A stretch of 64,000 nucleotides of DNA, from positions 86,076 to 150,075 of the IMG/VR virus record IMGVR_UViG_3300042898_003677; one strand, written 5' to 3'. Within the stretch, counting starts at the first letter, position 1. Each line of letters starts with the position of its first letter. Below the pieces are notes generated by a model. It was not told where the DNA came from. It saw nothing but the letters and a program-made list of their open reading frames with translations, and did no database searches. Position numbers and translations under genes: made by a program. This DNA comes from a virus. Below, piece after piece: positions 35,038 to 44,199 of the stretch.

Positions 35038-36804
35038 CTATCGAGAACCAAACAGCCATTTATATTTCTCATAATCATTTTTAGAGGGTTCATAATTCCT
35101 ACTATGTTGTTGTTGATTCGGAAATTGTGGTATTGACGGATTAAAATATTGTGAACTATCTTTATGTTCATTTACAGTTGTGGACCAAGAATCAATCATT
35201 GCTTTAGTGTGATTAACCACCTTAGTCAATGAAGGGAACGCCGCTTCAGCAGCATACAACGCCATTGAAATTGACATAATACAATCATCGTGATGTCCTC
35301 TTTGGTGGTCAGGTCTACCATTTATGTATACAAATGTTCCCATTTCACCTAATAATCTACTTGACCTGACTTTAAAGTCGTGTCTAATTGCCTCCTCAAA
35401 TGATGCAATGATTTGAACTCTTTTTGAATTAAAATTAATACCAGGTATTTTTTCATTTTGTTTAGGGTCATATTTCCATTTGTTGGTTAAGTCAACACCA
35501 TCATAATAGAAATTTTTATACCCTAATTCTTGTAATCTTCTTGATGTCGCAACACCCATACCCCCCGTTAAGTCAACAATACATAAAGCATTATACATTG
35601 TTCCCCACTTGTACGCAATCTCTGCTAATACATCGGGTGGTATTTTACCAACAAATTCTAAAACCTGTTCTCTTGAGTCAAAATCAATGATTTCAATACA
35701 CGAGAAGTCTTCTGAATCTCCCCTTGATACATCAACACCCATCACATATTTGTGATTATTTTCAGGTTCTTTCCATATCCAAAGTTGGTTACCCATTAAT
35801 TTGGCTGTTGGTTCTTTTACATCATTCTCAGAAATTTTTTGGGTTAATAAAGAATCAAATACGTTATCACCTGAACCCAAGAAATTACATTCCAATTCCT
35901 GAGCAACTTTTCGTTTGTCGTACTTGAGTTTTTTAACCATACTCTCAAACCAACTTGAACAAGGTTTATATCCTTGTTCCATATATGTTTGAATTAGTTC
36001 AATATCTCTGTCGTATGGATTTTCATCGGGTAATTGTCTTACAACGTCTTTGGGGTATTCTTCCTTATTTAACAAATAATGAACAATATCCTCACATTTA
36101 ACCATATACAAATCTTTGGTATAACGAGGGTCACGGAACCAATACATTGGCGTGATTTTGAAGTCGTTCATACCTCTTTGTGCTTGGTCGTAAATTTCGT
36201 AGTAAATCGGGTCGTATCCGTTAGGTGTTGATATTACAACAACTTTACCACCCGTAGATAGTGAGGCCATACAAGCCGCCCAGAAATCACTGTCAGCTTC
36301 AATAAACGCCGCCTCGTCAAATATTAATATCGTGGGGGTATAACCACGTAAGGCATCTTTAGATGTGGCAACCGCCTTAACTTCACATCCATTAGTTAAT
36401 TTAAAGTGTCTGGCAGAGTTTTTTTCACCTGAGAACCCAATACCAACCCAGTTCGGCCATTGTTCCGTAAAAGCTCTAATTTTATTAGCAAATTCTACAG
36501 ATGTTTCTAATTTATTGGCAATAATAAGAATCTTTTCAGGTTTTTCTTTTCGAGCAAACGCTAATCGTTTACTTGCCCAACCTGCAGTAACCGTAGATAC
36601 ACCCGCCTGACGATACTTCAATGCAATGTTTTCATTATACATTTCGTAATCGTTAACAAGTGTTACTTGGTCTTTAAATAATTCTAAGGGAACATACTTT
36701 GATACTGTGTTATCGTATGTTTGTAGATATGTTTTAAGAGCATAAGGAGTGCTTTTCATACACTTCTTATACTCTATTAAAACTTGTTCTTTTGTTAAAC
36801 TCAT
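35038..36804 (-). CDS. Terminase large subunit (gp17-like)
   Basis: A 588-residue packaging motor. The ATPase domain has Walker A RQAGVST (65-71) and Walker B with catalytic Glu in ILIFDEAA (159-166), then VVISTPNG as the coupling motif. The nuclease domain starts with MGVDVSRGDSEDFS (Asp358 metal ligand) and ends near RPDHQRGHHDDCIMS, which supplies further acidic ligands. It cuts concatemers and pumps DNA through the portal. The last 70 residues are a polar tail. Confidence 0.93.
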   Translation of the reverse strand: MSLTKEQVLIEYKKCMKSTPYALKTYLQTYDNTVSKYVPLELFKDQVTLVNDYEMYNENIALKYRQAGVSTVTAGWASKRLAFARKEKPEKILIIANKLETSVEFANKIRAFTEQWPNWVGIGFSGEKNSARHFKLTNGCEVKAVATSKDALRGYTPTILIFDEAAFIEADSDFWAACMASLSTGGKVVVISTPNGYDPIYYEIYDQAQRGMNDFKITPMYWFRDPRYTKDLYMVKCEDIVHYLLNKEEYPKDVVRQLPDENPYDRDIELIQTYMEQGYKPCSSWFESMVKKLKYDKRKVAQELECNFLGSGDNVFDSLLTQKISENDVKEPTAKLMGNQLWIWKEPENNHKYVMGVDVSRGDSEDFSCIEIIDFDSREQVLEFVGKIPPDVLAEIAYKWGTMYNALCIVDLTGGMGVATSRRLQELGYKNFYYDGVDLTNKWKYDPKQNEKIPGINFNSKRVQIIASFEEAIRHDFKVRSSRLLGEMGTFVYINGRPDHQRGHHDDCIMSISMALYAAEAAFPSLTKVVNHTKAMIDSWSTTVNEHKDSSQYFNPSIPQFPNQQQHSRNYEPSKNDYEKYKWLFGSR

Positions 36805-38108
36805 TATTTAGGACGGCTTAAGCCAAGTCCTGCTAAGAAATCATCAAAATCATCATCGTCATTGTCATCTGAACCACCATCTTCATTTTCATCGTAACTT
36901 TCGTATTCTTCTTTTACTTTGAAGGCAGTGTTCATCAAATCACGGAATTTATCAGTGGCTTTCTTATTTCTGTCTTTATCCTCTGAAATTACATCTCCAA
37001 TAAGTCTAAGGAATTCGTCAGCAGGAAGTTTGTAAAGTTCCATTTGGAACCAGTTTATGATACCTTTATTCTCCTCCTCAAATACTTCATCAGGGAGTGA
37101 AAATCTTATCTTTTCAATAACTTGAGGACCAATTCTTAATGACCACGCCTCCATAGGAAGTGTATCAGTTTGACCCAAAACTTTTTCTCTCATAACAGGG
37201 TCTTGTGGTAATCCATAACGACCTTTAGCTTCTTCAAGACCTTTTAAAATTTCGTGACAAAGGATTGGGAATAACATACCCCAAGCCGAGATTGTAGTAT
37301 CAGGTTTTTCTTCACCACCTTCATCTCCACCACCATCATCATCACTATTATCTTGTAATTCAACTTTTCCACCAACACCTTGTCCTGTTTGACTCATCAT
37401 TTCGATAGCTCTTTCATCTGTAAAGTAGTTAAAGTCATTTACAGACATAATTAACAAATATGCATCGTATAGTTGTGGGTTGATAGCGTTAAGTGCTCTT
37501 CTTACAGATGGTTTTTGGAAAATATAGTGACCTTTTTTAGCCGCCCCTTGAATAACAGCATTGATGATGTTTCTTTTGTGAGTTTCAAGTTCAAGTAATT
37601 CTTCATCAGTCATTACATCTGCATCGAAAGAAGACATTTCTAATTTTTGCTCAATTTCTTCTTCAACCTCATCATCAATTTCTTCGGCCTCCATACGGAA
37701 GTTATTCACATTGATTTGTTCACCTAAGTGTAAATCGAAGTTAAACCAATCCATTGGCATTTCAGACTCCTCAAGACACGCTTGTAGGGCTAAGTTTTTT
37801 AACTCATCAATATGTTGTTGTTCTATTCTCCAAACTTGAGGAACCATTCTAAATGACTCTGCTTGTAACATTTGAAATAAGTTACGTGGAGTTACCAAAG
37901 TATCTTTACCTGTAACTGTACGTAATTTATCAACAACTTGTTTAAAACGGTTAGTAACGAGTTTTTGAACGTCTTTTTCAGAACGTCTTAATGCAGGATT
38001 TTTTGCATATGGACTTTCAGGGTCACCAAGTTTTCTTTCAAGACTTGGGTCCATTCTTTCAGGGTAATTCCCATAATCAATCTGTTCTTTAATTCTCTTA
38101 TTTGCCAT
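36804..38108 (-). CDS. Hypothetical virion/packaging-region protein
   Basis: A 434-residue acidic protein without known motifs. Residues 40-110 are helical and basic; 130-170 are Glu-rich; 245-270 form a Gly/Asp/Glu linker; the tail ends in an Asp-rich stretch (residues 410-425). The gene overlaps the terminase start by 1 nt and is co-transcribed with it. It may be a head-completion or terminase-associated protein; this is context only. Confidence 0.5.
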   Translation of the reverse strand: MANKRIKEQIDYGNYPERMDPSLERKLGDPESPYAKNPALRRSEKDVQKLVTNRFKQVVDKLRTVTGKDTLVTPRNLFQMLQAESFRMVPQVWRIEQQHIDELKNLALQACLEESEMPMDWFNFDLHLGEQINVNNFRMEAEEIDDEVEEEIEQKLEMSSFDADVMTDEELLELETHKRNIINAVIQGAAKKGHYIFQKPSVRRALNAINPQLYDAYLLIMSVNDFNYFTDERAIEMMSQTGQGVGGKVELQDNSDDDGGGDEGGEEKPDTTISAWGMLFPILCHEILKGLEEAKGRYGLPQDPVMREKVLGQTDTLPMEAWSLRIGPQVIEKIRFSLPDEVFEEENKGIINWFQMELYKLPADEFLRLIGDVISEDKDRNKKATDKFRDLMNTAFKVKEEYESYDENEDGGSDDNDDDDFDDFLAGLGLSRPK

Positions 38109-38895
38109 TTTTCAAAAGTTTCATAATTACTTGGATAACATCCTCTTTAGCTTTCTCTTTGTCAGATGCTTTAGGTGCAGGATTTTCACCCGGATTAGGG
38201 TTTTTTCCTGGGTGAGCAGGTCTTGTTCTTGGTTTTGTACCAGGTTTAACACCAGGTTTAACATCCGGTTTTGTAGGTGCGGTTGTTGGTTGTTCAGATA
38301 ACATTTTCATAAAATCTCCTTTTGTCATTTTTGGTTGTAGATTTCTCTCCACCAAAGATACAATTTCTTTTTCAATTAAAGAAATGTAAGGGTCTTTTCC
38401 TTCTTTCAAAGATTGTTTTACATCTTTAACACACCTTTCATACTTGTTCTTTTGTTTTGCACTCCACTCACTTCTTTCAGTTGTTTTAAATTGTTTCCCT
38501 AATTGTGATGTACAAATAGCCCAAGCGTTATCTTTTGTTTTTTTATTTCCTTCAGTCATTTGACTTTCGGTTGGCATTCCGTCGCCATAATCATTATATC
38601 CGTCATCGGTAGATGGCCCTACTTGATGTGGGTCTTGAGTCCTTGCACCTTTTTCAAAATCCATAGGGTCCTCTTCGTCTTCAGTCATTTCAGTTTCAAC
38701 TTTAACATTGATTCCTTGCGAGGTCATCTTTTTGATTTCTGTAGGGTCAGTACCCTTTTTAACAACAACAAGTCCCTGTTCAGATAACCCGAATTTTTTA
38801 AATAATGTAGTAATTTCAGATTCTTGTAAATTAAGAACTGTTTTAGGACTAAGTCCCATTTCAATTAACTTGAGAGCTTTTTTATTAGTTTTCAT
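38098..38895 (-). CDS. Hypothetical protein with N-terminal helix tag
   Basis: A 265-residue protein. Near the start TVLNLQESEITTLFKKFGLSE matches the tag-like helix pattern seen on other proteins here. The middle has DNAWAICTSQLGKQFKTTER and KNKYERCVKDVKQSLKEG, a module resembling small phage DNA-associated domains. A Pro/Lys-rich linker precedes the final helix. ATG 38895 is preferred to an earlier in-frame ATG (38919) lying deeper inside the upstream gene. Confidence 0.55.
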   Translation of the reverse strand: MKTNKKALKLIEMGLSPKTVLNLQESEITTLFKKFGLSEQGLVVVKKGTDPTEIKKMTSQGINVKVETEMTEDEEDPMDFEKGARTQDPHQVGPSTDDGYNDYGDGMPTESQMTEGNKKTKDNAWAICTSQLGKQFKTTERSEWSAKQKNKYERCVKDVKQSLKEGKDPYISLIEKEIVSLVERNLQPKMTKGDFMKMLSEQPTTAPTKPDVKPGVKPGTKPRTRPAHPGKNPNPGENPAPKASDKEKAKEDVIQVIMKLLKNGK

Positions 38896-39277
38896 AAACA
38901 AATTCTTTTTCAAATGCAAGAATTAAATCTTTTTCATAAAGTTTATCTTTTACTGAAGTCTCTTCTTCACCAAAAGAAAAAACTAATCTTGTATCACCCA
39001 AATAATCTACTTCCCAAGCCAATGCAATTACTCCGTCAACTGAATCGTGCATTGAGAAATAATCTGAGTTTTGGATTAGTTCAAATTTTGTATCAGTACC
39101 TTTAAGAACACCTACTTTTTTGATAAACTCTAAGTTTGGTGGAGAGGGATAACCATTTGCTGGTGAACTATCCCAAGAATCTCCCTCAACGTTTAAAGTA
39201 TCAGAAAAAATAAACTCGTATAAATTATCACCTTTATAGTCAGGACCAAGTCCATTCACATAAATTAGATAACTCAT
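38885..39277 (-). CDS. Hypothetical protein
   Basis: A 130-residue acidic, aromatic-rich protein with several beta-like segments (MSYLIYVNGLGPDYKG; GVIALAWEVDYLGDTRLVFSF). It overlaps the upstream acidic-protein gene by 4 nt and the downstream gene by 11 nt, so it is part of the same operon. No family is recognised; a virion accessory role is possible. Confidence 0.55.
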   Translation of the reverse strand: MSYLIYVNGLGPDYKGDNLYEFIFSDTLNVEGDSWDSSPANGYPSPPNLEFIKKVGVLKGTDTKFELIQNSDYFSMHDSVDGVIALAWEVDYLGDTRLVFSFGEEETSVKDKLYEKDLILAFEKEFVYEN

Positions 39278-40464
39278 AACAATAGACCTTCTTCAGATAT
39301 TCTAACTTGTTTATTTTTATATTCAAACACCAAGTTATTCTTGTTTGTTTTTCCTATAAAATTATAAAAATTATTTTCTTCTAAAAATTTCTTAGCTGAA
39401 AGTTCTTGTTCGATAGTTTCAGACAATCTTTCGATTTGAGTAACACTTTTTTTGGCGTTAGTCTTAACCTCATTCTTTCTTGACTCATACATCAATTTAG
39501 ATTGTTTAACTTCAGAGTCAGAAACTTCAAAATACTTACTTAAAACTTTGTCAATTTTAGATTCAGACATCGCATTTTCAAATGAATATGATTCTGTAGG
39601 TTCTTCAATTTCTACCTCACCTTCCATATCATCCCCCATTGCAGGTTCTTCAACATCAATTTCATCTTCCATACCCATATCAGCACCTTCTTCTTCGGCA
39701 CCCTCAAGTTTGGACATAATGTCTTCCAAGTCTTCTTCACTTAGTTCTGTTAAATCAACTGCAGATAAAACCATATTGATAACGTATTTGATGTCTTCAG
39801 AAGTCATACCTTCAGCGTTATCAAAAGTTCTCATTTTTTGAGTTAACTTACCAGTTAATTTTTGGATTGTCTTGAATGTAACCTCCTCGTCGTCAGCAGG
39901 CTCTTCAACATCCATCTCAGCGTCAACCTCCATTTCATCATCCATTGGTGGTAAATCTTCTCCCGCCATATCATCTGCGGGCATATCATCCATTGGAACA
40001 TCGTCAGCAGGTGCTGCTGGTAAAGCTGGTTCAGGAACCATAGGTGGTTCAGCAGGAACTGAAGGAGCTGCCGGTACATCTACCTCAGCCTTTTTAGTTT
40101 TGAAAACAAACTTTTTTTGTTCACCAAACAATTCAGTACCTTCATCATTACCATTTAAAGTGTTAACTTCTTTGATAACTAAGTTTAGTCTTTTCAAAGC
40201 TTGTGAATATGAAGAATAATATTTTCTATTCTTCATTGGCTCAATATAATCAGACGTAGACTCAGTTAGTCCTTTTTTAATAATATAACCTTGTTTTTCT
40301 TTAACAATGTGATAAGTCATTCCATCAACTAAGTTAATAGAATAATCTTGTGTTGATTCAGTCAAGGTACTGTTAGGAGTATTGTATTTAGCAATCTCCA
40401 TAATTCTTTTTATTTTATCAGTTCCTTGTAACTTTTCACTACCGATAGGTTTTAGTTTTGACAT
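39274..40464 (-). CDS. Acidic core-like protein
   Basis: A 396-residue protein whose composition mirrors the gp22-like protein. Residues 125-195 are Pro/Ala/Asp/Met-rich (repeated PADD, DDMP units), 245-285 are Glu/Asp/Met-rich, and 300-360 are helical and basic. The N-terminal part has two TEST motifs, TLTESTQDYSIN and GLTESTSDYIEP. It may be a second internal core protein degraded during maturation. No enzyme motif is present. Confidence 0.5.
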   Translation of the reverse strand: MSKLKPIGSEKLQGTDKIKRIMEIAKYNTPNSTLTESTQDYSINLVDGMTYHIVKEKQGYIIKKGLTESTSDYIEPMKNRKYYSSYSQALKRLNLVIKEVNTLNGNDEGTELFGEQKKFVFKTKKAEVDVPAAPSVPAEPPMVPEPALPAAPADDVPMDDMPADDMAGEDLPPMDDEMEVDAEMDVEEPADDEEVTFKTIQKLTGKLTQKMRTFDNAEGMTSEDIKYVINMVLSAVDLTELSEEDLEDIMSKLEGAEEEGADMGMEDEIDVEEPAMGDDMEGEVEIEEPTESYSFENAMSESKIDKVLSKYFEVSDSEVKQSKLMYESRKNEVKTNAKKSVTQIERLSETIEQELSAKKFLEENNFYNFIGKTNKNNLVFEYKNKQVRISEEGLLL

Positions 40465-40489
40465 AGTTTTATTTATTTAATTTTCATTT

Positions 40490-42163
40490 TTAGCTGTTAA
40501 TTCCATCGAATCCTCCGATTCTAATAGCACTTAAATCTATAACAACACCCTTTTTATTTTGTGGGTTCCAATCAACTGGGTGAGGAGGTTGGTCGGGGAA
40601 TGGCGGTGACTCCCAAGTACCACCACTAAAGCTTCCTAAAATATCCGCAGTATACGCATATTGGTCGTTAACATCTAAACCAAAACCAAATGGAGTTGGA
40701 GTTGGTGTTGGAGTTGCGGTGTTTGTTGTTGTTGGTGACGGTGTTACGTCAGCAGTTGTTGATGGTGTGGGTGTGTTACTATTTGTAACAGTTGGTGTAG
40801 GTGTGTTAGATGCTGTAATTGATGGTGTTGGTGTTGGTGTTTTAGTAGGTGTGTTAGTTGGAGTTTTTGTTGGAGTTGGTGTTGAAGTTTGTGCCGGTGT
40901 TGTTGATGGTGTATTTGAAGGTGTTACTGTTTGAGTTGCGGTCTGTGTTGGTGTTTTAGTTGGAGTTGGAGTTGTTGTTGTAGTGTTAGACGGTGTAGGT
41001 GTAGGAGTTTTGGTATTTGTTGGTGTAGGTGTTGGAGTGGCATTTGTTAAACACTCGATACAATTTTGCCAAGGACCTGTTACAACTGTTGCCAAGTTAT
41101 AAAGACTTGATGATGAACCACCAATAATTGTTAAACATAATTCACCTGAACCTACAACATTTAGTTTATAAATTTTTCCTGTCGCTAAACTTGAGTCGTT
41201 TAATGCTAATGTATACGTACTAGATGACGTACATTCCTGTACAAAATATTTCACTAAAGCTTCAGGACTTTCACTTGGTGTAATTGAAGGTGTAATTGAA
41301 GGTGTTGGTGTATTTGTAACCGTAGGAGTATTTGTTGAAGTTATTGTTGGTGTATTAGTTGGTGTGACCGCTGGTGTTCCTGTCGGTGTATTTGTTGCGG
41401 TAGTAGTTGGTGTGTTAGTTGATGTGACAGTCGGAGTATTAGTTGATGTTATGGTAGGTGTGTTAGTTGGAGTTACTGTTGCAGTATTAGTTGGAGTTAC
41501 TGTCGCAGTATTAGTTGGAGTTACTGTCGCAGTATTTGTAGGAGTGTTAGTCTGTGTTGCTGTATTTGTAGGTGTATTAGTTGGGGTTGATGTTGGAGTT
41601 GCGGTCGTACCTGTATATGGGTCAGTAGATGTTGGAGTTGGTGTTGTTGTAGAAGTATTTGTTGGTGTTTGTGTTGGTGTTGCAGTAGGTGTTGGGGTTG
41701 GCAAAGGCCCAACTTGTACAGTAATTGAATCTGCGGTTGGTCCTGAACCCCAAGTCCAAGTATATGAACCAGTATTTATTCCCAAAGTTGCAAAACTTTT
41801 ATTAGTAAAAGTTGCAATTGTTGGTCCTATTTCATTTCCAGAAACATATGATTCATCAAGATATAAGGTTGCTGTTCTTGGCGTACAACATTCACCAACA
41901 CCAAAACTAAGACCACTACCTGACCTATTAAATGAATTTGTAAAACTACCAGCACCCATATCATAGTTTTGTAACGCCAAACCAGTCCACGCTCTTACTT
42001 GGGTAATACCGGTGCTTAATAAAGAAACCCTGTCCTCAGATGGGTAAATTGTTGACCCTAAAGTTAAAGTAACACCTGATGTTAATGATGAAGTGTTAGC
42101 AGTACCTCCACCAGACATTACAACGTCGGCTCCAACTTCAAGTATAGTAATTAATATTGACAT
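40490..42163 (-). CDS. Fibre-like protein with Thr-Pro-Asn repeats
   Basis: A 557-residue surface protein. Residues 1-155 form a globular N-terminal region. Residues 155-300 and 375-515 are repeats of the form TPTxTxT/TNTPT, separated by a compact domain (about 305-372) with NLATVVTGPWQNCIECL. The last 45 residues are a small terminal domain. The repeats make a stiff, extended, hydroxyl-rich stalk like those of the fibre genes at 59-64 kb, but encoded on the other strand. It may be an adhesion fibre or head decoration. Confidence 0.65.
   Translation of the reverse strand: MSILITILEVGADVVMSGGGTANTSSLTSGVTLTLGSTIYPSEDRVSLLSTGITQVRAWTGLALQNYDMGAGSFTNSFNRSGSGLSFGVGECCTPRTATLYLDESYVSGNEIGPTIATFTNKSFATLGINTGSYTWTWGSGPTADSITVQVGPLPTPTPTATPTQTPTNTSTTTPTPTSTDPYTGTTATPTSTPTNTPTNTATQTNTPTNTATVTPTNTATVTPTNTATVTPTNTPTITSTNTPTVTSTNTPTTTATNTPTGTPAVTPTNTPTITSTNTPTVTNTPTPSITPSITPSESPEALVKYFVQECTSSSTYTLALNDSSLATGKIYKLNVVGSGELCLTIIGGSSSSLYNLATVVTGPWQNCIECLTNATPTPTPTNTKTPTPTPSNTTTTTPTPTKTPTQTATQTVTPSNTPSTTPAQTSTPTPTKTPTNTPTKTPTPTPSITASNTPTPTVTNSNTPTPSTTADVTPSPTTTNTATPTPTPTPFGFGLDVNDQYAYTADILGSFSGGTWESPPFPDQPPHPVDWNPQNKKGVVIDLSAIRIGGFDGINS
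40700..41700. repeat. Degenerate Thr-Pro coding repeat tracts
   Basis: Two tracts (about 40700-41040 and 41280-41700) of short degenerate repeats, reading GTNGGNGTN-type units on the plus strand, which encode the TPT-rich stalk on the minus strand. They are related in sequence to the opposite-strand tracts at 59.8 and 62.6 kb. Confidence 0.8.
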
Positions 42164-42228
42164 TTAATTTTTCTTAATAAATATACATTTGGGTAGAATA
42201 ATTTTCTAAATACTTGGACCTGCAATAA

Positions 42229-42981
42229 TTAGTCGATATTTTTTACTTCAACGGAAAGTTCTTTATCCATTTGATTGTTGATAGTATCATACAATTTTTC
42301 AATAAGACCTGACCTTCTTAGATATTTGAAAACCAAATTCTCATACGAGTATTCACCTTCTTTCTCCAAACCTGAAGTTCTATATTCTTTCAATTTATCC
42401 TTAAGAGCCAAAATTTTAGATTCAGTTTTTTCAACACCATCCTTTTTAATTTGGAGAATCAAATTTTGAAGTTTCTGTTTCCAAGAAAGAATTTTTGTTT
42501 CCAATAAATCTCTATCTATTTTTGAATTTTCTCTTTCGGGAACATTTAACCATTTATCATCTGAAATTGAATAAACACCTGAAGAATAATGAGCTTCTTT
42601 GGCATCTTGGGCGTACAACTCAACCTCGTAACCAAAAATTACGATGTCGTGTTTTTCATTAAAAAGTTGTTTTTTAAGGTTAAACAATTCTTTGTGTAAA
42701 TCTTCTTGTTTTTTGAATTGTGAGAAATCAATTACAACGTGTAAATCAAAGTCTGAAAATTTTGACCAGTTATAATTTGCCAACGAACCTGTTAATATAA
42801 TATCTTCAACTTTAATATCATCACCAAGACTATCGATAAAAGCATCCGCAATTTTTAATAAAGCCCTTTTTACTTTTGACTTCATTTTTGCATCTTTAGC
42901 TTCCTCAGGATTTTCCCAAACTTTAGGGTTTAAGGTTTCTCTAAGTGAAAAACTATCAATAATGTCGTTAACTTTCTCCAT
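42229..42981 (-). CDS. MNT-type nucleotidyltransferase domain protein
   Basis: A 250-residue protein with a pol-beta-like nucleotidyltransferase core: IILTGSLANYNWSKFSDFDLHVVID (from residue 61), where GS and the DxD pair (Asp77, Asp79) are the catalytic signature. The rest is helical. Such domains add nucleotides to proteins, RNA or antibiotics, and occur in toxin-antitoxin and defence systems. Its role in the phage is unknown. A TATTTATT box lies in the short gap upstream. Confidence 0.75.
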   Translation of the reverse strand: MEKVNDIIDSFSLRETLNPKVWENPEEAKDAKMKSKVKRALLKIADAFIDSLGDDIKVEDIILTGSLANYNWSKFSDFDLHVVIDFSQFKKQEDLHKELFNLKKQLFNEKHDIVIFGYEVELYAQDAKEAHYSSGVYSISDDKWLNVPERENSKIDRDLLETKILSWKQKLQNLILQIKKDGVEKTESKILALKDKLKEYRTSGLEKEGEYSYENLVFKYLRRSGLIEKLYDTINNQMDKELSVEVKNID

Positions 42982-42998
42982 TATTAATAAATAGATAG

Positions 42999-43244
42999 TT
43001 ATTCTACTTTCTTATACTTGAATTTTTTTGATATCTCAGAATTGAAGAATTTACCCTGTGATTCGGACATTCTGAATTTTGTGTATGTTGCGTGTGGTAC
43101 ATCTTCATATTCGTATCTCACGCCATTTTTGAACTCTGCAATCATTTTTTTGGTTGCAGTATCATATTCTGTTCTTGTAATATTACTTGACTCAATCTCG
43201 TTGAGTATTTTTGTTCCGTCTATAATTTCTCTTTTAATTGCCAT
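42999..43244 (-). CDS. KTSC domain protein
   Basis: An 81-residue protein with the KTSC pattern: SSNITRTEYDTATKKMIAEF, GVRYEYEDVPHATYTKFR and QGKFFNSEISKKFKY. KTSC domains are small and often fused to nucleic-acid processing or Lys-tRNA synthetase-like proteins; their exact role is unknown. It overlaps the gene upstream by 11 nt. Confidence 0.8.
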   Translation of the reverse strand: MAIKREIIDGTKILNEIESSNITRTEYDTATKKMIAEFKNGVRYEYEDVPHATYTKFRMSESQGKFFNSEISKKFKYKKVE

Positions 43245-43533
43245 CGTTTAAAGGGAATAACTCATTTATCTTCTCCAATCTTTTGTGGATAATTAAATTT
43301 AAATCATTTTCTTCCAAATTAAACATATCAGACAATTCCTTCTTTAACATATGTAAATAATAATTAAACTCATCGTGAGCTTTAAATAATTCTACGGTCA
43401 TATTCGAAACCTTAGCCGCGGTTTCCTCTGTATAACCAAGTCTTTTTAATTCTTTTCTAATTCTAATATAGGCATCAAAAAGTGATGAATAGTTAAAAGA
43501 ACCATCAAGATATTTGTTCACTATCTTTTCCAT
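43234..43533 (-). CDS. Hypothetical helical protein
   Basis: A 99-residue, entirely helical, charged protein with no motif known to me. It overlaps the KTSC gene and is separated from the UVR-domain gene upstream by a terminator. A TATTTATC sequence lies just before its ATG. Confidence 0.5.
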   Translation of the reverse strand: MEKIVNKYLDGSFNYSSLFDAYIRIRKELKRLGYTEETAAKVSNMTVELFKAHDEFNYYLHMLKKELSDMFNLEENDLNLIIHKRLEKINELFPLNDGN

Positions 43534-43544
43534 ATAAGATAAAT

Positions 43545-43572
43545 ATAAAAAACCCCCAACTTAGTCGGGGGT
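43545..43572 (-). terminator. Intrinsic terminator after the UVR protein gene
   Basis: Stem ACCCCC/GGGGGT (43552-43572) with a 9-nt loop; on the minus strand it is followed by TTTTTTA. It ends the transcript of the UVR-motif gene. Confidence 0.75.
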
Positions 43573-43579
43573 CTTCAAA

Positions 43580-44026
43580 TTATTCATATTTTCTCAACTC
43601 GTTTCGTATCTCAATCGCTGATTCAAAATCTTGTGTTTCGATTGCCGATTTCAATTTAGACTGTAGTTCTTCTACCTTGTCTTTATTCTCTTCAATTGAT
43701 TTAATCATATCACGAAGTTTAATTGCCAATAAGAAATCTTCAGTCTCAACCGCTCTTTCGAGTTCTGCTTTTAGTCTTTCAACTTTATTCTCAGATTGTT
43801 TTGGTTTTCTCAATTTAGATTTAAGACCATCTTTGTCACTTCCAAAGTAGGACTTATAAATTACGGTTGATTTCCAAGTACCATCTGGTGATGTGTAACT
43901 TTCACTGGTCCATTCACCTTCTTCATCTTTACCCGTTTTAAAATCTTTTTTAAAGTCTTTAAAAGGGTCTCCACCGAACATTGATTCAAACATTTCGTTT
44001 AGGTCGTCAAAATTAAATCTTCTCAT
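43580..44026 (-). CDS. UVR-motif protein (McsA-like ClpC adaptor candidate)
   Basis: A 148-residue protein. Residues 1-75 are unique, rich in Phe, Asp and Lys (FDDLNEMFESMFGGDPFKDF). Residues 83-111 and 118-147 are two tandem UVR-type helical hairpins, each with the pattern L-x8-D/E-F-x3-I-x-(L/I)-R (VETEDFLLAIKLRDMIK and IETQDFESAIEIRNELR). UVR motifs mediate protein contacts in UvrB/C, McsA and ClpC. The gene is divergent from a ClpC-like gene that itself carries a UVR motif, with shared operator-like sites between them. An adaptor role is inferred; there are no McsA-type zinc Cys pairs. Confidence 0.7.
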   Translation of the reverse strand: MRRFNFDDLNEMFESMFGGDPFKDFKKDFKTGKDEEGEWTSESYTSPDGTWKSTVIYKSYFGSDKDGLKSKLRKPKQSENKVERLKAELERAVETEDFLLAIKLRDMIKSIEENKDKVEELQSKLKSAIETQDFESAIEIRNELRKYE

Positions 44027-44100
44027 AGTATTTTTTTTATTAAATATAAATGTTTATTTTTGTAGAGACAATAGTCAATTTGAATGCCAAATGGAAATAT

Positions 44101-44115
44101 ATGACATTTTGTCAG
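44101..44115. promoter_or_regulatory. Palindromic operator-like site 1
   Basis: ATGACATTTTGTCAG, an inverted repeat with TGACA/TGTCA arms, in the divergent intergenic region of the UVR and clpC-like genes. It is 12/15 identical to the site 32 bp downstream. Confidence 0.55.
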
Positions 44116-44132
44116 TATCACAAAAAACTTAA

Positions 44133-44147
44133 CTGACAATTTTTCAG
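44133..44147. promoter_or_regulatory. Palindromic operator-like site 2
   Basis: CTGACAATTTTTCAG, a second copy of the palindrome, ending 4 nt before the -33 TTG of the clpC-like promoter. The 32-bp spacing of the two sites (about three helical turns) puts them on the same face of DNA. The regulator is unknown. Confidence 0.55.
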
Positions 44148-44151
44148 TTGT

Positions 44152-44182
44152 TTGGATTTGTATGAAAATTGTTATACCTTTG
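44152..44182 (+). promoter_or_regulatory. Bacteroidota-type promoter of the clpC-like gene
   Basis: TTG (44152-44154), a 20-nt spacer and TACCTTTG (44175-44182) match the TTG-N17-23-TAnnTTTG consensus. The ATG follows 17 nt after the -7 box, giving a leader of about 10-12 nt. This is a housekeeping-type, so probably early or middle, promoter. Confidence 0.8.
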
Positions 44183-44199
44183 TAAAAAAATAGAAAACT

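Noticed and set aside
41364-41966. Plus-strand 200-codon ORF rich in GVxVGV
   Set aside because: It is the complement of the Thr-Pro coding repeats of the minus-strand fibre; it has no independent start signal, and similar shadows occur opposite the other repeat tracts.
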